From a virus, in the IMG/VR virus record IMGVR_UViG_3300007344_000257, positions 1 to 23,256 of that record: DNA of 23,256 nt, one strand, 5' to 3'. Positions 11,692 to 18,706 of the stretch are shown here, in pieces (positions within the stretch are counted from its first letter, which is position 1; the number at the start of each line of letters is the position of its first letter). A program made the translations under genes and the position numbers. The notes beneath the pieces were generated by a model. The model ran no database searches, was not told the origin of the DNA, and was given only the letters and a program-made list of their open reading frames with translations.

Positions 11692-11836
11692 TGGCCCTCT
11701 CCGTCCGCTCTGCCATCCGATCGCTTGGCGCAAAATAGATCGGCTTGGCGACAAGGCAGAACGAGTCAGCGCTCCCATTTCCGGCGCAGCCTGCCAAGCT
11801 CGTCAGCGCCAGCACCATCAACGCGGTTTTCGACAT
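11639..11836 (-). CDS. Rz1-like outer-membrane spanin lipoprotein
   Basis: 65 residues. MSKTALMVLALTSLAGCAGN is a lipoprotein signal peptide with lipobox LAGC (Cys at 17). After the lipidated Cys comes a short periplasmic part with a Cys (SFCLVAKPIYF) and the ending EKGERLCGWGRS, typical of phage o-spanins. It overlaps the i-spanin gene by about 70 bases in another frame, the usual Rz/Rz1 nesting. With the i-spanin it would fuse inner and outer membranes in the last step of lysis. It is the last gene of the late operon and meets the integrase fragment tail to tail. Confidence 0.8.
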   Translation of the reverse strand: MSKTALMVLALTSLAGCAGNGSADSFCLVAKPIYFAPSDRMAERTERAIIAHNEKGERLCGWGRS

Positions 11837-11999
11837 TACGGGCCTCCGTGGCCTGTTGGTTAATGCGTTCGGCGGTTTCGGCTCGCTCCGCCTTCCGTCC
11901 GATGCCGATGAGCTTCAGGACGGCAATCAGGAGGAGGCCGACGAAGGCCCCCACGAAGGCGACCTTGGCCCAGATCCCGGAGAGCCAAACGGGGATCAC
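11766..11999 (-). CDS. Rz-like inner-membrane spanin
   Basis: 77 residues. One N-terminal transmembrane helix (about 9-32, WAKVAFVGAFVGLLLIAVLK) is followed by a long charged coiled-coil segment (RKAERAETAERINQQATEAR), the expected layout of an i-spanin with its helix in the inner membrane and the coil in the periplasm. It starts by ATGA overlap with the endolysin stop and contains the start of the Rz1-like gene. Shorter than lambda Rz (153 residues) but similar in size to many phage Rz proteins of alphaproteobacteria. Confidence 0.75.
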   Translation of the reverse strand: MIPVWLSGIWAKVAFVGAFVGLLLIAVLKLIGIGRKAERAETAERINQQATEARNVENRVDGAGADELGRLRRKWER

Positions 12000-12805
12000 G
12001 GGCTGATCTCCCCGGACTTCACGCGCCGGAACACCCGGCGGATCAGGTAGACCGCGGCAAGCGTGATCCCGACCGCTATCAGGGCCGTGTAGACGTGCCC
12101 GTTGGCGAGGGGGGATAGCAGGTCCCGGATACTCGCCGCCGTCCCTTGGGCAGATTTGGCGGCTTCTACGGCGGCATTCACGGCCTCGACCGCCGGCTTG
12201 ATGTTCTCGACCGCTAGGGCCGTTGCGCCTGCCGCCACGCCGACGTTCGTCAGCACCGCTTTGGACGAGCCTGCGCCCGGCGGCGGCTTCACGTCCTGCG
12301 GCATGGGGCGCGGCAGCTCGTTCTGCATCGGCTCAAAAAACATGGCGGTTTCGCGCGCCCGCCGGGCAACCAGCGCAGAGTTCACACCGAACTTGTCGCG
12401 ATTCCACAGGCTGATCGCGTCGCCCGCTTCCTTGAACTTCCCGGCCTTCCAGTTGCGGACCACGCTGGACGAGGCAAACCCGCCCTTGCCGATGTTGAAG
12501 GCCAGCGAGACGCAGGCGTTGAACTGGTTGTCGTTGGGCTTCTCGCCCGCCGGTCCGACCATGTTCTGCTCAACCACCGCCTCCGCCCAGTCCGTATCCT
12601 TGTCGAACAGGGCGCGGGATTCCTCCTTGGTGATGGTCTGGCCGGGGAACACGTCAGATCCAGTGTGGCCGACGCCGATGGTCAGGACGCCCTGCACCAC
12701 GTCGCCGGGATTGATCCGCTTGCCGGTGTGGTCGTCGTAGGCGAACAGGCGCTCGCCCTCCTGTTCCGTCAGGAAGTCGTAGCCGCGCGTCGTCATCTGT
12801 CGCAT
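11996..12805 (-). CDS. GH24 (T4-type) endolysin with C-terminal membrane anchor
   Basis: 269 residues from MRQMTTRGYDF, with AAAGGAA six bases before the ATG. The catalytic region fits the phage lysozyme family: EGERLFAYDD gives Glu16 and Asp25, and LTIGVGHTG gives Thr42 after a short insertion; the core runs to about residue 155 (FNACVSLAFNIGKGGFASSS, VNSALVARRARETAMF). A Pro/Ala-rich spacer then leads to a hydrophobic Ala/Val region and a transmembrane helix near 234-255 (YTALIAVGITLAAVYLIRRV). It has no N-terminal signal-anchor, so it depends on a holin or on an unusual C-terminal anchor for access to peptidoglycan. It cleaves the glycan strand. Confidence 0.85.
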   Translation of the reverse strand: MRQMTTRGYDFLTEQEGERLFAYDDHTGKRINPGDVVQGVLTIGVGHTGSDVFPGQTITKEESRALFDKDTDWAEAVVEQNMVGPAGEKPNDNQFNACVSLAFNIGKGGFASSSVVRNWKAGKFKEAGDAISLWNRDKFGVNSALVARRARETAMFFEPMQNELPRPMPQDVKPPPGAGSSKAVLTNVGVAAGATALAVENIKPAVEAVNAAVEAAKSAQGTAASIRDLLSPLANGHVYTALIAVGITLAAVYLIRRVFRRVKSGEISP

Positions 12806-12984
12806 GGGTTTCCTTTCTCTCGTTGCCGCATTTCACGCATCAGAACCTCAAGCCCGTCCTGGACGAGGTTGCGCAGCTCGCCCATGGACACGGGGAAAGA
12901 CAGGTCGCGCTCGGATGCGGCATCCCACACCTTGAGCCGTAGCGGCTGCCCGTGTTCGGCAATGATGCGCGGCATGGGGCTCAT
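12793..12984 (-). CDS. Small hypothetical protein in the lysis cassette
   Basis: 63 residues, MSPMPRIIAEHGQPLRLKVW then DAASERDLSFPVSMGELRNL and a basic, Arg-rich end. No membrane helix. It lies between the candidate holin and endolysin genes, overlapping the endolysin start by 13 bases and following the holin candidate after one base. A second Met (MPRII) could be the start. No family is recognised; lysis timing or a structural role is possible. Confidence 0.55.
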   Translation of the reverse strand: MSPMPRIIAEHGQPLRLKVWDAASERDLSFPVSMGELRNLVQDGLEVLMREMRQREKGNPCDR

Positions 12985-12985
12985 T

Positions 12986-13213
12986 TCAGGCCCGGTGCAG
13001 GAATTTATCGAAGAGCGCCCACGCCGCTGCGATAATCATGGCCAGGATGCCGCCGACCTTCAGAGCAAGCCACAAGGCGCCCTTCCCCATGTCGGCGATG
13101 CTGGTCAGGTGATCGAGTTTGGCCTCGATCGACTCCAGGGATTTCTGCTGCCCGGCGACGATCTGCTCGACCTTTGCCAGCCGGTCCCGCTCGTCAGGGC
13201 TCATGATGGACAC
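12986..13213 (-). CDS. Candidate holin or lysis membrane protein
   Basis: 75 residues from a GTG at 13213, chosen because GGAG lies eight bases upstream; the ATG at 13204 is the alternative but is 14 bases from the site. An N-terminal coiled coil (ERDRLAKVEQIVAGQQKSLE, SIEAKLDHLTSI) is followed by one transmembrane helix (about 46-68, ALWLALKVGGILAMIIAAAW) and a short basic tail. This coil-plus-single-helix layout occurs in many small phage proteins beside endolysins. It may form the lesion that activates lysis, but holin function is inferred from position. Confidence 0.6.
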   Translation of the reverse strand: MSIMSPDERDRLAKVEQIVAGQQKSLESIEAKLDHLTSIADMGKGALWLALKVGGILAMIIAAAWALFDKFLHRA

Positions 13214-13328
13214 GTGCCCCTCTCCCTGCCTACGCTCATGTCAGCCTCCGTGCAGGTCTTCTGGTCCGCGTTGGGGTTAGGGCTCCGGGGTAGATGGCCG
13301 TCTGCTCCGGGGCCTGCTGCTTAAACTC

Positions 13329-13522
13329 CTACGCCCACACGACGGGCGGATCGGTCAGATCGCGCTGCACACCAGCCCCTTCAATTGCCGTCGTGATCGT
13401 CTCGTAGCCGACAAAAGCGTCGTTGAGCCGAAGCAGTCGGCGCCATTCAGGTCGGTGTTGGGATTGTCCGACTGGAACTGCGAGTAATCGCGATACCGCG
13501 TGTAGGATGTGGGGGTCGTCAT
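13329..13522 (-). pseudogene. Fibre-anchor-like short gene with apparent -1 frameshift
   Basis: Starting at ATG 13522, which overlaps the previous TGA, the frame reads MTTPTSYTRYRDYSQFQSDN then PNTDLNGAD, the N-terminal pattern of podoviral fibre proteins. It then turns into an unnatural Arg/Ser/Thr tail ending at 13355. The neighbouring frame continues naturally (LLRLNDAFVGYETITTAIEG, AGVQRDLTDPPVVWA) and stops at 13329. Re-reading one base at the GAC codon (-1) joins them into a smooth 64-residue product. No slippery heptamer is visible, so a one-base deletion or a sequencing error is more likely than programmed shifting. Even joined, the protein would lack a fibre shaft. Confidence 0.5.
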
Positions 13523-13671
13523 TGTGCGTCCGCCACAAGGTTGTCATCAGTCCTCGAAAGGGCGGCGGCAATCAGCTTCAACGCCTCGATCCGCAGGTCT
13601 GCATCGGCACCTTTCAACGGCACTTCGTTTGCCAGTTGGGCGATAACCTTAAACGCATTTTCATTGGTCAT
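13519..13671 (-). CDS. Small hypothetical protein, 50 residues
   Basis: MTNENAFKVIAQLANEVPLK followed by GADADLRIEALKLIAAALSR and an acidic end. AAGG lies nine bases before the ATG, and its TGA overlaps the next start (ATGA). It has two helices, no membrane segment, and no recognised family. It lies in the late operon between two fibre-related genes; it could be a chaperone or a virion protein. Confidence 0.6.
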   Translation of the reverse strand: MTNENAFKVIAQLANEVPLKGADADLRIEALKLIAAALSRTDDNLVADAQ

Positions 13672-13683
13672 AGTGATAGCCTT

Positions 13684-14931
13684 TTAGATGATGCAGGGGA
13701 TGCGATACGCCTGCCCGGTGCTGTCGGTGATGACAATGGATGCGTTCGTCGTCGCCGCCAGTGCGCCAGCGACCAGCCCAGTGGTCGCGGCGTTTCCGAG
13801 CGTCAGTGTCTTGCCAGAGGCGATCTTGAAGTTCTGAGCGCTGGTGACGAGTGCAGGGGCAATCGTGAAGGTCACAGCAGGAGCGCCACCGTTTGCTACC
13901 AAGAAATCAAAGGTAATGGCGTTGCCGCCATTGGTCGTTGCGCGGATAAGACCGTCGCGGCTATTAGCACCGTTGCCGGTGGGGTCGAATGACAAAGCAA
14001 CGCCGGTACTAGCGGTGCTGCCAGCGTTCATCAGGACCATTCCGTAAGTCGTCGCGCCTGCGCTGTCCTGCCGGATGCGAACCTGCTCCGTGCCAACGAC
14101 AGAAGTGCCAATCGCGATTTGGCCGGCGTGATAACTCTTTGCGGTGCCGCTGAAATACAAGCCCCACTTGCCTGTGCCCGACGCCATCGCTGACTGATAC
14201 GCCGCTGTGATAGGAGCGCCCTCTGTCATGTTGCCGACTGACACACCGTAAGCCGCCGTCGTGACACGGGTACCGTGGCCTAGGTTGCCAACTTGGAAAC
14301 CAGTCATCGTGCCAATCGTGCCTGTGCCGTCTAGCAGATCGACGTCACCGGCTTCAAACACAGCCGCAGTTGTGATCGTTCCGCCAGTACCTTCGTGGGC
14401 AATATGACCCCGCGAATAGCGCGCAGACGTAATGCCGCTAACAGCGCTACCCGCCAACCCTAAACGGACGTACCCGTCGTTTGCCAGCGCAAAACTTACC
14501 GTACCGGCAGTGTGGTTCAGATCAAGCGTGACTTTCGCGCCCACGGTCTGAAAGGCACTGCCGGTTCCGGTGAAATCAGTGGTAATCAAGACATTCGTGC
14601 TATCTGTCGTGCCGCCGCCTGACATGGCCGCAGCAAGTCGGCTCAACACTGTGTTCGTTGTGCCGGTGTTTTTGGTGGTGTTAACGCCCCCCGCCAGAGA
14701 CAAACCCGTGGACGAGAAGGTGCCCATGTTGGCACCGCCCAGCGCAATCGAAAGCGTGCCGTCGCCCGGCGTTGCCTGATAAAAGCCGGTATCGACATCG
14801 CTGCCATAAATCATACCAGGGGCGGCGGCAGAGCCATCTGCAATAACAACAGCACCAGCAGATGCCGGGGTGAAGCCAAGGGCTGTGATGATGCGGGCGG
14901 AATTGACTGCGGGGGAATACGAAATAGCCAT
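13684..14931 (-). CDS. Tail fibre or receptor-binding-type structural protein
   Basis: 415 residues, rich in Gly, Thr, Ala and Ser with repeated beta-strand patterns (SGGGTTDSTNVLITTDFTGT, TYGMVLMNAGSTASTGVALS) and very few Cys or Trp. The start MAISYSPAVNSARIITALGF and the phrase DTGFYQATPGDGTLSIALGG are typical of phage fibre or decoration proteins with a trimeric beta fold. The C-terminal tip (NASIVITDSTGQAYRIPCII) is the likely end of a spike. It would project from the virion and contact the host surface. Its start follows the stop of the next upstream gene by one base. Confidence 0.7.
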   Translation of the reverse strand: MAISYSPAVNSARIITALGFTPASAGAVVIADGSAAAPGMIYGSDVDTGFYQATPGDGTLSIALGGANMGTFSSTGLSLAGGVNTTKNTGTTNTVLSRLAAAMSGGGTTDSTNVLITTDFTGTGSAFQTVGAKVTLDLNHTAGTVSFALANDGYVRLGLAGSAVSGITSARYSRGHIAHEGTGGTITTAAVFEAGDVDLLDGTGTIGTMTGFQVGNLGHGTRVTTAAYGVSVGNMTEGAPITAAYQSAMASGTGKWGLYFSGTAKSYHAGQIAIGTSVVGTEQVRIRQDSAGATTYGMVLMNAGSTASTGVALSFDPTGNGANSRDGLIRATTNGGNAITFDFLVANGGAPAVTFTIAPALVTSAQNFKIASGKTLTLGNAATTGLVAGALAATTNASIVITDSTGQAYRIPCII

Positions 14932-14932
14932 A

Positions 14933-15349
14933 TCAAGTCCCCTGCTGATAGACGAGGCTCTGTCCCGCAGTGCCGATAAAGGTAATCGCGCCGACCGGAC
15001 ACTCCGCGCCCGTCAGCGTCAGCATGTCACCAGACAGCAGAGGCCGAGACGTTGCGAGGACTGCCGTGCCACCAGCAATGTTGACGCTCATCTGCGCGTT
15101 CCCAATCGGGTTCCAGATCGAGATGGCTTTGCGTCCCGCAACGGCGGCAACCAGCGTCGTGGACGTGGGACCGGCGGTGACTGCCACCGCCGTGGGAGCG
15201 CCCCAGGTGATGCCGCCGCCGACGGGGGCGGCCCCTGAGTCGACGGTCTTCAGGTATCCTTGCGCATCCACCTGCACAAGGATGGTCTGCCCATCCCCAA
15301 AGACCTTTGGCGACTCCTGATACTGGCCTGCAATCTGTTCAACGGGCAT
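14933..15349 (-). CDS. Small virion or fibre-associated protein
   Basis: 138 residues with a perfect AGGAGG six bases before the ATG. The N-terminal part (MPVEQIAGQYQESPKVFGDG, QTILVQVDAQGYLKTVDS) is followed by a beta-rich domain (GRKAISIWNPIGNAQMSVNI, ITFIGTAGQSLVYQQGT) resembling small head or fibre-decorating phage proteins. No signal peptide. Placed between two fibre genes, it is most likely a structural or fibre-tip component. Function inferred from context. Confidence 0.6.
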   Translation of the reverse strand: MPVEQIAGQYQESPKVFGDGQTILVQVDAQGYLKTVDSGAAPVGGGITWGAPTAVAVTAGPTSTTLVAAVAGRKAISIWNPIGNAQMSVNIAGGTAVLATSRPLLSGDMLTLTGAECPVGAITFIGTAGQSLVYQQGT

Positions 15350-15358
15350 TGTGGCCTC

Positions 15359-16582
15359 CTAGGCGTAGACGCGGATGCTGAAGCCATCCGGGTCCTGATA
15401 AGCGACGTTGTCGCCAAGAAATCCGAGATAGAACGTCGTCGTGGTTCGTCCCGACGCCGTCCGCTCCATGAAGATGGTAGAGTTCGTGGTGACGAGCGGA
15501 TCGCTGAGCGTCGAGCCGGTGACGACGTAGTTCGCGTCCGGCATGGCGGGCGACATGACGACCGTCACTTTGCCCTGCGCGGTGCGCGTGATGCTCGAAA
15601 TCCCGGTCTGCTTCTGGATGGTGATCGTGGTGCCCGACATCGTGCAGTAGGCTTGGGCGTACTGTTGAAGAGGCAGAACCGCCGCGCCTGTGGCTGGCTG
15701 GTAGCTTGTGCAACGCCAGTTTCCGGAGCCTTCCGACTCGAACTCGGCGCAATCGCCCGCCGCCGTCGTGATGTTCGCGCCCGTGGGCAGGATCAGCGAC
15801 GTGGCGTTGTGGGTGAGCGTCAGGATGCCGCCAAACACCACCTTGCGGCGCACGCCCGAGGCAATCGTGCCGAGCGCCGTGATGGTCGTCGTTCCAGTGA
15901 CCCGCACATAGTTAGACGCCGCCGCGCCGATGTCCGTGGTGGTGGCGCTGGCCACATCCACCCGCACCGCCTCGTTGAAGGCCGCGCTCGTCATGGTGAG
16001 CGTTGCGGTGACGCTCGTTGCGCCGCTCAGCGTGCCGCCTGTGCGGGGTAGCGCGGGATAGGAGGAGTTCTGTAGATGAAATACCGGCGTCGCCGCAGAA
16101 ACCGCGATTTCGTAGACGCCACCGGATACGATGTCGCCCGCCGCCATCGCCGCGCCATTGGGCCAGACAAGCGCGCCCGACCCTACCGTGCTGACATCGA
16201 CCGTCATCGCTCCGGTATTGGTGGACGCAGCCTTAAAGGTGAACGTCTGCCCGGCCGCATAAGCCGAGATTCCCGGCGTGGGGGAAAGCGTAATCGCGTC
16301 CGCCGTCCCGCCTGCCGTGCCGCCGTAATTGATGGCGCCGTCCGCGACCTGTGACACGCGCACGCTATCAGCCGGCGACGAGCCGATCCCCAATCCGGTG
16401 AGTTTGTTGCCCCCCATCGGCTGGTTGCCGGTGTAGACCGTCTGCCCGTCTTTGCTGATGGACTGCGTAAGAGCCGCGCCGATGTCGGACAGGTCGGAAT
16501 TGACCGCGCTCGACGCAATCGTCGTTCCCGGCGTGAAGGGGGGTTGTGGCAACGAATATGTGCCTGAACCATTACGCGCCAT
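15359..16582 (-). CDS. Tail fibre protein
   Basis: 407 residues. The N-terminus (MARNGSGTYSLPQPPFTPGT, TIASSAVNSDLSDIGAALTQ) is the anchor pattern shared by many podoviral and prophage fibres, followed by DGQTVYTGNQPMGGNKLTGL, the usual neck motif. The remainder is Thr/Gly/Ala-rich beta structure (GAASNYVRVTGTTTITALGT, ILTLTHNATSLILPTGANIT), with an aromatic C-terminal tip (FYLGFLGDNVAYQDPDGFSI). It should attach at the tail and bind the host. The ribosome site is weak. The next gene starts six bases past its TAG-AGGAGG junction. Confidence 0.8.
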   Translation of the reverse strand: MARNGSGTYSLPQPPFTPGTTIASSAVNSDLSDIGAALTQSISKDGQTVYTGNQPMGGNKLTGLGIGSSPADSVRVSQVADGAINYGGTAGGTADAITLSPTPGISAYAAGQTFTFKAASTNTGAMTVDVSTVGSGALVWPNGAAMAAGDIVSGGVYEIAVSAATPVFHLQNSSYPALPRTGGTLSGATSVTATLTMTSAAFNEAVRVDVASATTTDIGAAASNYVRVTGTTTITALGTIASGVRRKVVFGGILTLTHNATSLILPTGANITTAAGDCAEFESEGSGNWRCTSYQPATGAAVLPLQQYAQAYCTMSGTTITIQKQTGISSITRTAQGKVTVVMSPAMPDANYVVTGSTLSDPLVTTNSTIFMERTASGRTTTTFYLGFLGDNVAYQDPDGFSIRVYA

Positions 16583-16585
16583 GTG

Positions 16586-18706
16586 TCACCGTGGAGATGA
16601 GGCAAAGCCGCCCGCAGCGCCGGCAAGACCAGCGTTAACGGGACGGGCCGCGCCCTGTTGCTTGAGGATGGCGTCAATCAGCGAAAGCGTTTCGGCGTTC
16701 ACTTGAGCGTTAGGATTGGCGAGAAGATCGGCCAGCCGCGAACGCACGGCCTCGCTGGGCTGGCGTGCCTTTTGGTAGCCCGTTGCAATCATCTGCAGAA
16801 TGGAGGCGGGCGTTGTCGCGCCGCCTTGCGGGATGCTCAATGCCGCGTCGTCCGCCATGGAGGCAAGCCGCTCGGCAGTTTGTGAGCCTTGAAGAACCTT
16901 GTTTTGCGTGTCCGCAAAAGCGCGTTCGGCACCGGATCGCTTGATAAGCTGTTCAGCGGCATCAGGGCCGTAAATCTCAGCTAGCTTCTGCTGCATGATC
17001 TGGTTGTCGGAGATCGACTTGGCGAGCCGGCGCGTTGATTCTGGGCCGCTAGTGGCCGCGTCGCGCATGACATTGGACGATCCCACCTGGAACGCCTGAA
17101 GTTGGCGCAAGTCGGCACCCGGCAAGTCCGCCGCGAGGGCAGCCGGCGAGACATTGACCGCCGCCTCACCCTGTCCCGATTTCATAAAGTCGCCGCCGCG
17201 CTTAAGCCAACCTTCGCCCGTGCGCTTGTTGTAAAGGGACGCGACCTTTGAATAGGCTTCGTCTGCCGCTTTGATGCTGGGGTTTGCATCGTAAAGCGCC
17301 CTTTCCCATCGGCTCCCGATGTCATCCACGAAGGATTGGTTGACCGCCTTGCCCGACTGAAACGCCGCCTGCGTGTTCTTGTTCATCATGCGCTTGACCA
17401 TGTGCGCGGCTTCGGCGGCCCCAAGCTGAACGCCGTTTTCTTCAGCGTCCGCGATGATCTGGTCCATCGTCTTGCGAATGGCCGGAACCTTTAACAGTTC
17501 ATCCATTTCCGGGGAGACGTTGAACTTTCCTGCGCGCAATACCGGGTCATAGAGTTCGCTGCCGGTCTGCGTCTTGTATGCCTGCAGGAACTTCTGCGCG
17601 TCGTAGACGCTGGGCACGTTGGCCTGATCGCCCATCGCCCCCAGCATCCGCTGGCCCGTCTCGCGGTTGCGTTGACCGAAAGCCGCTGTGTATTTCTCTC
17701 CAGCCTCTCCCGGTAGCATCGCTCCAAGGTTGGCAAGCCTCGTCGCGCCCTTGCTGGTGTCAGCGAGGAAAGCCCCTTCGCCCAGATCGCCCAATCTGGT
17801 GCGTGCCTGTCCCGTGCCACCGCTGCGGGCAATTTCCAAGGCTAAGCGCTTACTCGCCGCGTCGCCCTCGATGTTGCCCGCCGCGATGCGTGAACTATCG
17901 GCAATGGTCGCCGCCAGACTGTCCTGCGTGATGTTCCCGCCTTCGGGAGCGGCGGCCGACAGGGACTTGTAGGGAACCTGCGGCGCGAACTTGTCGGCAA
18001 GATTGCCGGTCGCGCGCAATACGCCCGGCGCGAACTTTTCGTAGAGATACTTTGCCCCCGAGCCGACAACCGGGAGAACGCCACCCACGGCACCACCTAC
18101 GGCGGCCGGGATGACGGCATTTGCGGCCCTGTTATCAAATCCGCCCTCACCTTCGCCAAAGCCCTGAGCGCCGCCAAGGACAGCACCGGAGGCCGCGCCA
18201 CGCAGCATCATGCCGGGCAAGCTCGTCGCGCCGCCGCCAAGCAACGCCTGCCCGCCTGGAAGCATCATCAGTGCGCCCGTGCCGGCAAGCGTGCCGGCGA
18301 CGCCAGCGCCCGTGGTCGTGACCGGATAAGCTTCTGCGTCGCTCTTGGTCTGCGCCCTCTGGCGGGCAAGTTCCTCGTCGTATCTCTGGCCCTGTGTCGG
18401 GGCATTGGAGACGGTTTGCGGCGTCGGGCTGCCGCCGATGCTCTCGTCCCTCTGGAGAGCGGGGCCGCTCATCATCCAGTTAGAAAATTTGGGGAGCGCC
18501 GAGCGCACACCGGCCGCAATCTCGTCTCCAAAGCCCAGCGTTGCGCCCTGCCCAAAGGCATTGGCAGCGGCGTCAGAACGGCCCTGCGGCTTGCTGCCCT
18601 TTTCGCGGGCAAGGAACGTGCGGGCCGCATTGGCCGCCTGTGCCGCGTCCGGGGCGTCCACAACCACCGTGCGCCCGTCGCCTAGATCGACTTCAAACTC
18701 GCTCAT
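16586..18706 (-). CDS. Internal virion / DNA-ejection-type protein
   Basis: 706 residues. It starts MSEFEVDLGDGRTVVVDAPD, a small beta segment seen at the front of phage injection proteins, then an Ala/Gln-rich stretch. Two hydrophobic, Gly/Ala-rich segments (about 130-170, TTTGAGVAGTLAGTGALMML, and about 192-215, AVIPAAVGGAVGGVLPVVGS) could insert in the host membrane. The rest, about 260-690, is long helical protein. This layout matches podoviral ejection proteins that leave the capsid and build a channel across the envelope. It follows the transglycosylase-bearing gene with an ATGA overlap. No enzymatic motif is seen. Confidence 0.65.
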   Translation of the reverse strand: MSEFEVDLGDGRTVVVDAPDAAQAANAARTFLAREKGSKPQGRSDAAANAFGQGATLGFGDEIAAGVRSALPKFSNWMMSGPALQRDESIGGSPTPQTVSNAPTQGQRYDEELARQRAQTKSDAEAYPVTTTGAGVAGTLAGTGALMMLPGGQALLGGGATSLPGMMLRGAASGAVLGGAQGFGEGEGGFDNRAANAVIPAAVGGAVGGVLPVVGSGAKYLYEKFAPGVLRATGNLADKFAPQVPYKSLSAAAPEGGNITQDSLAATIADSSRIAAGNIEGDAASKRLALEIARSGGTGQARTRLGDLGEGAFLADTSKGATRLANLGAMLPGEAGEKYTAAFGQRNRETGQRMLGAMGDQANVPSVYDAQKFLQAYKTQTGSELYDPVLRAGKFNVSPEMDELLKVPAIRKTMDQIIADAEENGVQLGAAEAAHMVKRMMNKNTQAAFQSGKAVNQSFVDDIGSRWERALYDANPSIKAADEAYSKVASLYNKRTGEGWLKRGGDFMKSGQGEAAVNVSPAALAADLPGADLRQLQAFQVGSSNVMRDAATSGPESTRRLAKSISDNQIMQQKLAEIYGPDAAEQLIKRSGAERAFADTQNKVLQGSQTAERLASMADDAALSIPQGGATTPASILQMIATGYQKARQPSEAVRSRLADLLANPNAQVNAETLSLIDAILKQQGAARPVNAGLAGAAGGFASSPR

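Noticed and set aside
11687-11692. A perfect TATAAT at the end of the integrase fragment
   Set aside because: It lies within the spanin gene, has no good -35 hexamer 16-18 bases upstream, and there is no plus-strand gene after it.
13214-13328. A short reading frame after the fibre remnant stop (starting EFKQQAPEQTAIYPG)
   Set aside because: It looks protein-like but has no start codon and would need stop readthrough; too little to call.
15260-16051. A 263-residue plus-strand open frame opposite the fibre gene
   Set aside because: It is Arg/His-rich with no domain and mirrors a clear fibre gene; GC-rich DNA gives many such frames.
13684-16582. Possible diversity-generating retroelement acting on the fibre genes
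   Set aside because: No reverse transcriptase and no template/variable repeat pair was seen in the window.
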